Assembly (NCBI GenBank): GCA_020631735.1
Contig: CM036191.1
Span: 39,415,335 to 39,479,334, forward strand
Source of the DNA: Saccharum officinarum
Lineage: Eukaryota; Streptophyta; Magnoliopsida; Poales; Poaceae
Direction of reading: 5' to 3'
Length of the DNA stretch: 64,000 nt
Positions 34,299-44,686 of the stretch are shown here, piece by piece (the stretch's first letter is position 1; every line of letters starts with the position of its first letter). The notes beneath the pieces are model-generated. The model was given only the letters and a program-made list of their open reading frames with translations, made no database searches and was not told where the DNA came from. Both the position numbers and the translations under genes were made by a program.

Positions 34299-37200
34299 TG
34301 TAGCACCTGGTTTTAAAAACAAAACCAAATACGCACCATATATGAGCCTAGGAAGTCAAATCTTACATATAGCTACAAATAAGGGTAATATCAAAAGACA
34401 ATGCTCAATATATAACGTACTTAGTATAAAGGATATAACCTTAGACTGCAAACAACGGAAAGACAACTCTGATCTTCGGGTGAAGACTACAATTTCACAC
34501 GGACAACTGACTGGTTGATCACGAGCCAAATTCCTCCAAACTCTAACAATCTGGTACCCATGCGGGATTTTTCCAAAGATTTAAAAAGTAAAGGAAGTAT
34601 AAGTACATGTGGTACTCAACAAATATAACATGGGGTTCATGAGGCTCAAAAGGTTGACACTGGTTTAACTGCGATTAGCTTTTAATTGTCACAATTTTAG
34701 CATAGGAGTTGGAACAAGTTTATCACAAGCCCATATAAACACATGATCAGGTAAACATGAATAATGAATAGCATAAAACAGTAATCATTAATGAGCATCT
34801 TCATCATCCGTATCATTAGTGTTCATCATCTATTCCATAAGGGTTCCAAGACCGCTCGTGACCATGAGCACGGCTGATATACTAGTTTTACACTCTGCAG
34901 AGGTTGTACACTTTCATTGTGAGTCGTGATTTACCCTTTCGCCCGAGGTAGCTAATCTCTTGACACACTTCCAAGGAAGGTCGGTAGGGTTCACTATGAA
35001 GCCTTTCAAAGGTTCATCTTACAAGTTAGGGCCATAAGATTCACTCGGCAAACATATATAGGAAACCCCCTGTCCAATGACACAATTCCATCACGGCTAT
35101 ACACATAAGAGTAGATATTGTCCTATACCTGATTCGTCAAGCTATTCTTACGCCAATATAGATAACCTCTAACAAGCTAGAAAAGATCCTCATACTGAGC
35201 TAAAGCCAGAGCCATATAGCCCTCACAGTTGTACTGTAAGTCCTGGATAATCACTTATAGATAAGTCCTTAGGGAGAGAAATCTAGAGCACCATAAAAAT
35301 AGCCCAATGCTCTAGCCCTCTTGTTCCATATTGCTAAAAAACATCTTTTAGTGTTTATTGCATATACCATTAGTCAAGTTACAAGATCATAGTTTCAGTT
35401 GAGCACTAGCATCATACTACCCAATGCAATACCCCATAGGTATCAAGGCACATGGTACAAAGCACTAGGAAATCCTTAGTGGCAGTCGAGGTAGACACAT
35501 GCAGTATGAATTAAATGATTAAAGGTGTATAGGACTACAAGGAAGATCCCATGCTATACTTGGCTTAAACTTAGATCCTTTTTCTAGTCCAAACCTTCAA
35601 TGAAACTCCTTCTTGATCAACACATAAAGCTCACCGACTGAACATGATCATAAAGCACCACACAAGCATCCATGCAATCATACACGAAGCAAACAATAGA
35701 ACTAAATTAGAATAGTATACCAAATATATGAAACAACAAGTAAAAATATTTTAAAGATGTTCTACACGTCGCTACGAACACATAGACACGAAAAACATGT
35801 TAATTGGAACTACGATTATAAAGAAACGACTACAGGGTTTTATATTATAAAAGAAAAGAGAAGACTATAAGCTTGATTTATGTTAATCAGGAAAAACTAT
35901 GTGAGTAGCATTAATTTAGATTAAACAAATCATATTTATACTTAAAAACTGAGTTGAAGCTAATCATATTTTACTTATAAATATTTTGATATCATTTATG
36001 CCAATTCAACTTTAACTTGCAAATACAAACTGACATGTGAGAACATCTAATCAAATTTGATATGTGTGTTTAGACTAAACATATTATAATTTAGAAACAT
36101 ATTTTATGTTAGCAACTAGTAATGTTAAACCTTATTTGCAAAAGAGCATTGTATATAATTATGTTGCTTTTATTTATAAAAACTAGTTGCATGCATATTA
36201 ATCAAATTAATATTTAAGCATATATATAAAAGTCACTTGAAAAACGATGACAGTAGCATGTAGATCACATCGATATGAATCTAACGCAATTGGAACGACT
36301 CGAAACGGACTTAAAATGAATATACGACGATGATATTACGAACTGGTGGTAATTTCGTAATTACCTCGTCTTCATCCTTTGGCCTCCCATACAGCCACCA
36401 CACGGCCATGGCAACATCAGCTGCGTAGGGGTGGGCTCGACTGGTTGCACGAAGGAGAGGATGACCGGGCTGGGCAGCGCGGCGGCGACGGCGAGAGAAG
36501 GAGGAGAAAAAAAATCGAATTTACTACATGAGGAATTTTCCAAACTAGGGGCTCCCCTTACGATAGTTTTGACGTGCTTTGCCCAAGGGGTTGGTATATA
36601 TTTATAGAGAGAAAAACTCCCCACATCTACATCAACTAGCAATATGGTACTAATTGATGTTGCACCCTCCACATTTACTAATGAGCCTAAATAATCATTA
36701 AAGTCCATTAGTAAATAAATGCATGGGCCTTTAGGATTTATTAGGATTATTGCACATGGGCTTTGAGCGTTGGAAAAAATAAGAGATTTATTATTTTTGA
36801 AATTAATTAATTTCATGGATAAAATAATTTTAGAAAAGTCTAGAATTATTATTTAAGCCGCGATGATTACTCCGAAAGCTCTGAAAATTCAGGAAAATTT
36901 TCAGAGATATTATGGAACATGAGGAACCCAAATAAAGTATTTGGAGCCCATGATGAGATAATTTGGAGCATCTAAAAATTAAATTATGCCCACAGATAAG
37001 TAGGAACAAGTTTTAGAAAAAGCTCGAAAAATTCCCGAGAAGTTTGTAGAGATTGATTGACGGACGAGGAACTGAAAGGAGTGATTTGTGTTACAAAGAA
37101 AAGATTTTAGGAAGCTCCCAATGAAAACTTGAGCCGAGAAACAAAGAATTTGATTGTAGAAAAAGATAAATGCGTGTCGGAGAAGGAAAATCGACCTACT

Positions 37201-37438
37201 AACGTATTTTAAAGACTTTGCTCACTCTCAACACACAAAGAAGCAACAAGCAAACATCACATCATCCAAAAGCCCGTCAAAATTAGAAAACTTTAAAAAT
37301 TCACATTTTTCCTATAACTAAATTTGCGCTAGCTCAAACTAAACTTGGTAAATTTTATCTAAATATTAAAATAATTCATTTTATTTAGTGTTTTCTATGC
37401 ACAACCCAAAATCAGAAATTTTAGGGTGTGACACAAAT
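34294..37438 (-). mobile_element. S2: solo LTR of a Gy1-clade gypsy element
   Basis: The LTR is 34299-37433 (3135 bp), TGTAGCACCT on the left and GGGTGTGACA on the right, with perfect flanking CAAAT at 34294-34298 and 37434-37438. No internal sequence, PBS or polypurine tract. Related to S1 over most of its length but clearly diverged. The conserved block is at 34848-34930. The 151-codon minus frame at 36361-36816 shows no domain and lies inside the LTR. Confidence 0.92.
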
Positions 37439-37794
37439 GTTCAGTGTTCAGCTATTTTTTTTATTTCTAATAGCTTTGAAAGTCCTTATGTAGTGTTATT
37501 TTATTTGTTAATTACTTGTTAAGATCTTCTAGTCATAGGTGTTGACCAACAAGGATGTCAATTAATCTTAGTTGTCCACACTTTTTCCAGGAGTTGTTGT
37601 GCGAATGTGTGATCGAGTGATATTCTTTAGTTATTTATTTTCTCTCTTCATGCACTTGATTTTAAGCTCCTTCCCCTAACTACCGGAGATTTTCAAAGTA
37701 ACGATATAAAACAACTGGTTCTGAGAGATGATTACAAGTCGTTTTTATACCAAAACTCTTTTCGGCAGGTGTTTCTGCTTCTAGGATTCACCTA
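37439..37794 (+). other. sequence directly upstream of the NLR start
   Basis: AT-rich, ends with pyrimidine-rich GTTTCTGCTTCTAG at 37771-37784, a plausible 3' splice site ten bases before the lost start codon. It may be the end of a 5' leader intron (inference). Confidence 0.4.
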
Positions 37795-38798
37795 GTGGCG
37801 GCCATATTATTTTCTTTTGCGGGATCATGCATACAAAAGCTCCAAGAGATTATTACAAGTGAAGCAATACAAATACTAGGTGTTAAACAAGAGCTTGGTG
37901 ACCTGCAACAAACAATGACACAAATACAGTATTTTCTCATAGATGCTGATCGTAGAAGGATTGAAGACTTATCAGTTAGCAATTGGCTTGGTGAGCTGAA
38001 AGATGCAATGTATGACGCTGAAAATATCATTGACTTGGCCAGGTTTAAAGCGTGCAAGCTAGTAGGAGAAAGCCTTTCATCATCATCCAAACAGTTATCT
38101 GCATGCAATGGTTTTCCACTTATTTCTTGCTTTTCTAATATTTGGACACGTCGTGAGATTGCTATACATATTAGAAGCCTCAACAAAAGAATAGAGAAGT
38201 TTGTAGAGTTAGGAACAAAATTCAAGTTTGAAAAAGAACCTGTTTCCAGCATTTCAGATCAGAGAAAAACATCCCACCTTGTCGAACCAAATATTGTGGG
38301 AAAGGAGATTGTTAATGCTACCCGTAGATTAGTATGTTTGGTAGTGGACAATAGGAAAGAGAAGGCTTACAAGATAGGTATTGTTGGAACAGGAGGAGTT
38401 GGAAAGACTACACTAGCTCAGAAAATTTACAATGATGAAAGACTTAAAGGTTACTTTGAGAAACATGCATGGATTTGTGTTTCCCAACAATACACTCATG
38501 TTGCTTTGTTGAAAGAAATACTTCGAAATATGAAAGGGCACCAAGAGCAAGGTGAAAGTGTAGGAGAGCTCAAAGGCAAACTTGCAGAAGCCATTGATGG
38601 AAAGAGATTTTTGCTTGTGCTGGATGACATGTGAGAGTCTGATGTATGGACCAATTTGGTAAGAACTCCACTTGATGCTGCTGCTCAAATAACAGTTTTA
38701 GTAACAACTCGGCATGATACAGTAGCAAAGGCAATTGTAGTTGGACATATGCACTGAGTTGAATTGTTGTCAGAGGAAGTAGGATGGGAGCTACTCTG
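37795..38798 (+). pseudogene. CC-NBS-LRR resistance-like gene, 5' part (start lost, stops)
   Basis: NLR immune receptor remnant: Rx-type coiled coil over residues 1-130 or so (with YDAENIIDLA near the EDVID position), then NB-ARC. P-loop GTGGVGKTT at 38386-38412, kinase-2 LLVLDDM ending at 38631, and RNBS-B ITVLVTTR near 38690. Such proteins bind ATP and act as pathogen sensors in the cytoplasm. The first codon is GTG at 37795 in a GTGGCGGCC context, and there is no upstream in-frame ATG back to a stop at 37729, so the start is probably mutated. Stops occur at 38632 (TGA) and 38755 (TGA). The gene is cut at 38798 by Co2. The 3' part is at 61732-63751. Confidence 0.92.
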
Positions 38799-40207
38799 TG
38801 AAGGACCAAAACGGCGACCAGAGGGGGGTTCAATGGGAGCCTCAAATTTCTTTCGAAAAATTGGGCCGTTGTCCCAAAATCAAACCCTAAAGCCAAACAT
38901 ATAGGAGAGGAGAGATCCACGAGCCAACTAGGTGGCTGGATGTATATGGCGATGACCAAAAGACATAGCGGGACTCGAGAAATGACCAAGCAAAGCCCTC
39001 GACGAAACACCTCAAAGCCGAGAACACTGAACAGGGCCGGATTGTCTGCTGTCAGAGCGTGGACTGTCCGCGGCAAGGGGGCCGGACTGTCTGCGGTTTG
39101 CTCCGAACTGTCCGCCGGCCCAACTAAAAAAACAGAAGATGAGAAACAGTTCTGTCCAAGACGATGCAGCAGCAGCGGACTGTCTGCAGGAAAAATCTCA
39201 GAAAACACACAATGGAAAACAGTTCTGGTCTGGACTGTTCACAACAGCGGCGGACTGTCCGATCCTGTGCTGAAGCGAAACAGTACAGGCACCGAACTTG
39301 GCTGTTCCTAACCCCGACTGCCGGACTGTCCACGGTCAGGGGCACGGACTGTCTGTGGTCTGCGGGACAGAGCTCCAAAAAATCGACAAGAACACAAATT
39401 TGCCCGATTTGCGACCAAATCAAAACCAACTACCAACAAAATTGAACCAAGGTATCACAAGGCAGTAGGGAAGCTACTCCTAAGAGATCATCGCTTAAAG
39501 ATTTGTCAATCCACGGGAAATTTGGATCACGCGAAAAACGCCGGTTTTTCAACTCCAAAAAATGAATCGCCCCGATCTATGAACTCGTGAGGTTTCAGAT
39601 AAATTCCTTCAGTGGAAAGATTCAACTCATGTCCTAGTTCATTTTAAAACAATCGGTTTGACCCAAAACACCCCACACCTAAAGATTCGAGCAAGAAAGT
39701 GAGAAGGGGGTTGAGTGAGAGGAACAAGAACGCGAAGAACACGAACGGGAATTGCACAAACGATTCAAACCTAGAATCCCGGAGGGCACGAGGAGGTTAG
39801 GGCCTCCATTCCCACACAAATCTTTGGTTCAATTACACGGATGAAGTGGCTAGTTCATCCGAGGACCTCTACAACTCTAGGGAGTGGGAGAGAGAACCCA
39901 GAGATGAAGAAATGAAATGGCAAGAGGTGAGGGCGATTGGGGCACCCTCATCCTTATTTAACAGAGCTATTACACAGTTCCCAAACTGCCCCCGAATAAA
40001 TAGAGCGAGCCACCTAATCCTAAGGCATTGTGGTCCAACTCTGTCATCTGTCGATCGGACGGCCACGCTTCCTGCATAGATTTGCTTCGCCTCGATGCAA
40101 CCTTTGTGATTCCGCCACGTGCCGCCCCGTTCCTCCTCAGAACCTCCGCCTTGGTTTTGAGGCCCAAACCTGAAAACCGTCCATCGGTGGTTTTACGGCC
40201 CAAACCA
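38799..40207 (-). repeat. Co2 3' LTR (left copy)
   Basis: Homologous to 49286-50720 throughout. Contains clustered GGACTGTCCGCGG-like half palindromes at about 39045-39370. Homology stops two bases past 40207, where TGTAACACCC begins. Confidence 0.85.
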
Positions 40208-40209
40208 CC

Positions 40210-40790
40210 TGTAACACCCTGTGTTTTGCATCCTAATAAAAATCACTAAAAATTTGAACTTTTAAAAATTTACAACAAATTAAAACCTTGACTATTTATT
40301 TTCCACAAAACCGTTTTGAAAATATATTTCCAAAAACCGTGCATAAAAAATTCACCATATGCATTCTCTTTGTATTTGCCATTGTTTGAATATTTGGTTG
40401 AGATGTTTGTTTGAATGCTTGTGTGTTTGCTTGTATGGTTGCTTTCTAGAATTTAATTGCGGCACCAAAATAACTTCCTTGAATTTTTGAAACCTTTTGA
40501 AACCCCATTTCACCTCCTTTCTCTAGGAAATCTGGGAATATAAAACCCCTGTCTCGTATTACGAGAGATGGAGAATGCATTCTAAATAAATATATATACT
40601 TCTCAACTTAAAACTCTCTCTGATTTCCTGGAAACGTAGTCACAAAAGATAATAATAATAAAATACAAAATCCGTCATCTAACAAATACAAAAGAAAATA
40701 ATATATATATACATATATATATAATGTTACAATGGAAAATGCATCATAAATACAAAAACAATTAGACAAACAGAAAAGCCCCCCAGGCTA
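40210..40790 (+). mobile_element. fragment resembling the start of a gypsy LTR
   Basis: Starts TGTAACACCC, the 5' end of Tekay-type LTRs seen in Gy1, and continues AT-rich. No right end or target duplication. It sits where Co2 should have a polypurine tract and pol. A truncated LTR joined at a deletion is the simplest reading. Confidence 0.4.
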
Positions 40791-41089
40791 GCTCCGTGTG
40801 CCTTCCCTGTGTGCACGAGTTCAGCCCTCTCCACTGAGCGCTCAATCTCTCCTGTCCCTTTCCTGTGTGCACGAGTTCAGCCCGGCCTGTGGCTGTGTGG
40901 CCTACTCCGTGGTCTCACAACTTGAGGCCTAGTACCTTGAGGAATTGTACCTCTAGGTCTAGCACTGTGCCTCTGACCAGGCAGTACATGTACACCAAGG
41001 GGTGGGCGATACATGTTCCGGTTGTTCAACTCATACTCACGCCTCTCATCTCTCTTCCTCCTAAAGCAGAACTCAGCAAGGTGACCATC
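40791..41089 (-). pseudogene. gag: Co2 gag, continuation after Gy2
   Basis: On the minus strand the frame resumes in mid zinc knuckle (DGHLAEFCFRRKRDERREYE at about 41089-41030) and continues into an Arg/Pro-rich tail. It joins the frame that stops at 47056 on the other side of Gy2. It ends in low-complexity DNA with a 22-bp motif (CTGTGTGCACGAGTTCAGCC) repeated at about 40815 and 40863. Confidence 0.75.
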
Positions 41090-41094
41090 CCTAT
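41090..41094. repeat. target-site duplication CCTAT (left of Gy2)
   Basis: Pairs with TCTAT at 47051-47055 with one mismatch. Both lie in the codons of the Co2 zinc knuckle His-Arg-Asp. Confidence 0.75.
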
Positions 41095-42290
41095 TAATGG
41101 GAATGGGGATCCCGATCTTCCATTAGGTACAGGTAACTATCGTTGGGGCGGAGAATGACACACCGATCCAGCATCAGATCGAAAGATCGAACCCTACAAT
41201 CTTAGCACCACAACTCCACTAGTTATCAACCGAGACACGGATCTGGTTGACCTCGCCAAGAAGGCTAATCCTTGCCTGCGCAACGAAGAACACAAGCAAG
41301 AACAAGAAAGAAAGCAACCAAATTGCAGATGATTGATTAATCTCATGAAGTTGGGGTCTCACAAACCGATGAATGACAAAACTGTTCTTGACAGATTAAT
41401 CTAAGCAAAACCAAAAACCTAATGACAGCAGCGGCGTAAGATTATAAAGGTCTTAGGGTCGTCGCCTACCCTAGACACGCCCCCTAATAGGCCCAAACAT
41501 GATACACGGTCCAACGGACCAAAAGACGGCGTCGTAGCACCCTGGCAAATTCTGGACGCTGACTTATTTCGACGATTCCAATTTATTCTGAAGGGCTTTT
41601 GACATGAGACCACTTGGATTTGCTTCCTTATCAAATTAGCTTTCTAACCATATGTGGATCATTGAAAATAGAGTTCGGATGCGTCCTGTGTGACCAGTTT
41701 AAGGCAGACTGGTCCTGGAGGCCGAGGCAGACTAGAAATCATGTTGGACCGGGCCTCCAGTTTCTGTTGGACATCCTTGATGGTCATCATTGCCTCCACC
41801 TCTTCCTCTAAGTCCCTCATGACACCCTCCAATGTTATTAATTAATATAACATCTTTAGGTAGCAATCTATTCTCAAAAGTATGAAAATGATCAATTAAG
41901 AACGAGCTCACCTCTAAATTAAGTTGTTGCCGACGGTGGAGCAGCACCCTGACAGATTCTAGATGTCCGCTTGTTTCTACGATTTCCGTTGACTCCAATC
42001 GAATTTTAAGGTGGGACTGGTGCCATTGGAAGCTCCATGAAATTATCTTTCCATCCATATAAGGAACGCCCAAAATGGACACTGTATGTGACCTGGGTAT
42101 CGTTTTTAGTACGTGCTGCTCCTGGACTCCGAGACGGTCTCGAACTTTAGTTGCTTTGGGCCTCCACCTCGGAGACTCGAACCGAATTAACCTTGGGCCT
42201 CCTTCTTGACTTGGACACCCTTGCTGGCCTCCTAACCCTCCATACCATGCACCAAACATGGTCATATGCATGCGTGTCATGTCCTCATCA
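41095..42290 (-). repeat. Gy2 3' LTR
   Basis: 1196 bp. On the minus strand it starts TGATGAGGACATGAC directly after the polypurine tract and ends CCCATTA. The gag-like ORF enters it and stays open to 41732. Confidence 0.82.
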
Positions 42291-43586
42291 TCCTCCCCTT
42301 CTTGACGAAAAGCCGTCCTCGGCGTCGATTGTGCGTGAAACTGATCCTGCACAACATAAAGGAGAACAGGGTTGCGAAGACAAAGAGAACTGAAATAATT
42401 GTGAGAAGGAACGTGACCATGTTTCAAAGTTTCTAGCATGTCATCTCGCATAAAAATTTCAGCAAGCATGTAGACTCCATGATCCGAATGCACACGATGT
42501 ATGTCAACACTATCCTGCAAAAGATTAGAACTAACCAAAGACAATGCAGGAATAGATGGTCTAGCAGACATAGGTAGCATAAAACAATGCTCCCCTTCTT
42601 GGAAGTGAACTTGTTTCTTTGATGAACATGAGAAAATGTTTGTATTATTATGGCTGCCCTCTAAATGTTCATAATCTTGTACAACAAAAGGAAAATTCAT
42701 ATTACTACGAATGTATACTCGATGTATCAAATATTGTCCCTTGTTGTTATATTTGTCAATAACATGATATGTGTGTTTAGAAACCCAAGGCAAATCAGCA
42801 TATTTAAAAAGTCTCTCCTCCAAACAATCTAGGTTACACAAAACATCAAATTCAATGTAACCCAAAGTATATAAAGAACACAACAGTTTGAGCTCATCAG
42901 TTTTAGTAGCAATATGAATAACATGTTTATTTTTAGCACAAGTGACCGGTTCCAAAACATGTAAATCTGAAGTATCATCAACCAATTCATCTTTATCACA
43001 AGAAACATCAAGCAAATTATTATGGGACAAAGAGAAATCAAGAGAGGATTCCACTAACAATTGCTCTATGATTGCATGGTTTATGAAAAAAATTAGTACA
43101 TTAAGACAATTTTCACCTTCTATGAGTGTAGCACCATGGGCATTACCTGTGTTCTCAGCAGGAGTAATAGGTGCATTGTGAAGTGATGGTTCTGAATTTG
43201 CATATGAGGTTGTGAGATCCTCATTTTCCTCCATGACATCCTCTAGCTTATGTACATTATCCTGCAGAAGGTTAGTCATAGCAAGAGGAACAACAACAGA
43301 CTCTTCCTCTAAATGGTGCACCTCATCATATGAAGTCAAAACAGGAGGTGGATTAACAAAGGTTTCTCGCATAAGGAGTTTCATATCATTCCAAGTTTGA
43401 GGTTTATTAGAAGGATCTAAAGACTCCCACCAAGACAGAATGTCGCAAAATACTAGCTGCATTTTTTACCTTCCTCTTTGGACACATAAAGCGAGTAGCA
43501 AATATGTTATCTATGGCAATTTCCCACTCCATGTACTCATCATCACCTATACCATCATAAGTCGGTGGATACGAACAACCTGTCAT
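41732..43586 (-). pseudogene. gag: Gy2 gag-like ORF running into the 3' LTR
   Basis: Starts at the ATG at 43586 (product begins MTGCSYPPTYDG), with a Ty3-type Gag core including DDEYMEWE and ILSWWESL. The frame shifts near 43450 and then stays open for 576 codons to 41732. The distal part crosses the polypurine tract (FRQEGEDDEDM) and about 560 bp of LTR. The middle contains many Asp, His and Val and no motif that I know. No zinc knuckle or protease was seen. Gag-only elements are known in plants and rely on others in trans; here that is inference. Confidence 0.65.
42291..42303 (-). other. Gy2 polypurine tract
   Basis: Minus strand AAGAAGGGGAGGA directly precedes the LTR start TGATGAGG. It is also translated as part of the gag-like ORF. 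Confidence 0.75.
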
Positions 43587-44671
43587 TGTTAGAAGACAGC
43601 AAAAGACAACACAAAAGTATTATCCCTATCAAATGACTATGTGGTTGCAGTGGTGTCACTTTTCGCAGCAAGTGGAAGCGTCTTACTAAGCTCTTACAAA
43701 GTTCTTACCAACGCAAGCAGTGGACGGTACAACCAGCGGCTGGTTCGTGATACCTATGAGGCAGTAGTACCGAGATTGCAAGGGCCTTTATCTATACTGA
43801 TCTGAAGTATATATATGGAGCTTGGGAGGCTTAAAATATGGTAGCAAGGAATAGAAATAATTTAATTCAGAAATTGCAAGATTGAAAAGTAGTCCCAAGC
43901 TAGTCTATGTTGTCGGCCTAACCTCGTCCTGGACCTAGTTCAAGAAAGCAACAGTAGAGCTCGGCACAAAAACTCAATGGATGCAAGCACTTCTAAATTG
44001 TTTTTTTTCACTTTCTTTTTTTTTCTTGCTCTTTTTTTTCTCTTTTTTAGGGTGCGGCTTTTTTTGCACCTTTGCCTTTTATTCTTTTTTTTCAACCAGA
44101 GAACCCAAACTGCAGCAATATATTACAACTCAACCTGACAACAAACTGCACTCTACAGGCGAGGAACAGCTAGAAGATTTTATGCAACAGGACAGGTCGA
44201 ACTACGCTACTCAAACACAAGGTTATAGGCAGTCCAAAGCTTCCAGCACTAAATGTAGAGTTACTGGCAAACGTGAGGCAGGCTCCCTGCTATGCTTTTT
44301 TCTGAAAATGCCTCCTTATTTTTAATTAGTGCATTAGCAGATTGGAAACTTCAACGTAGAGTCAAAAAGATTATAGGACTTTCTAACCATGTAAACTTCT
44401 TCTTTTGCAAAAAATACGCTGACCAGCAAACTCAAAGCGTGAACCAGGAACCAGATATGAACGAGACCTAAACACAGCGAAACGATGACACGCGAGGGAC
44501 GACCATTCAATAAAGCAAACTAGAATTAAAATATTGCAACGGCACAACGGGTGATAGGATAAGGAGAAAACAAAGATTAACACAAATATTTTTGTCGGTC
44601 AATTTTTGGGATTTATAGGACAAACACAAAACAAAACTAGGGTAATGATAAACCTGACGGTAATACCTGAA
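43587..44671 (-). other. Gy2 leader with long homopurine-rich tract
   Basis: No coding frame on the element strand. 43999-44098 is almost pure T/C on the plus strand (A/G on the element strand). Confidence 0.6.
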
Positions 44672-44684
44672 GTTCTGATTACCA
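44672..44684 (-). other. Gy2 primer-binding site, degenerate
   Basis: Minus strand TGGTAATCAGAAC, two bases from the LTR end. It resembles TGGTATCAGAGC with an extra A and one substitution. Confidence 0.6.
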
Positions 44685-44686
44685 CT

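Noticed and set aside
36361..36816. 151-codon minus-strand frame
   Set aside because: Lies within solo LTR S2, no recognisable domain and partly low complexity.
38940..39445. Frames rich in Leu, Ser and Thr on both strands near the NLR break
   Set aside because: Within the Co2 LTR, with counterparts at 49434-50073; not extra NLR exons.
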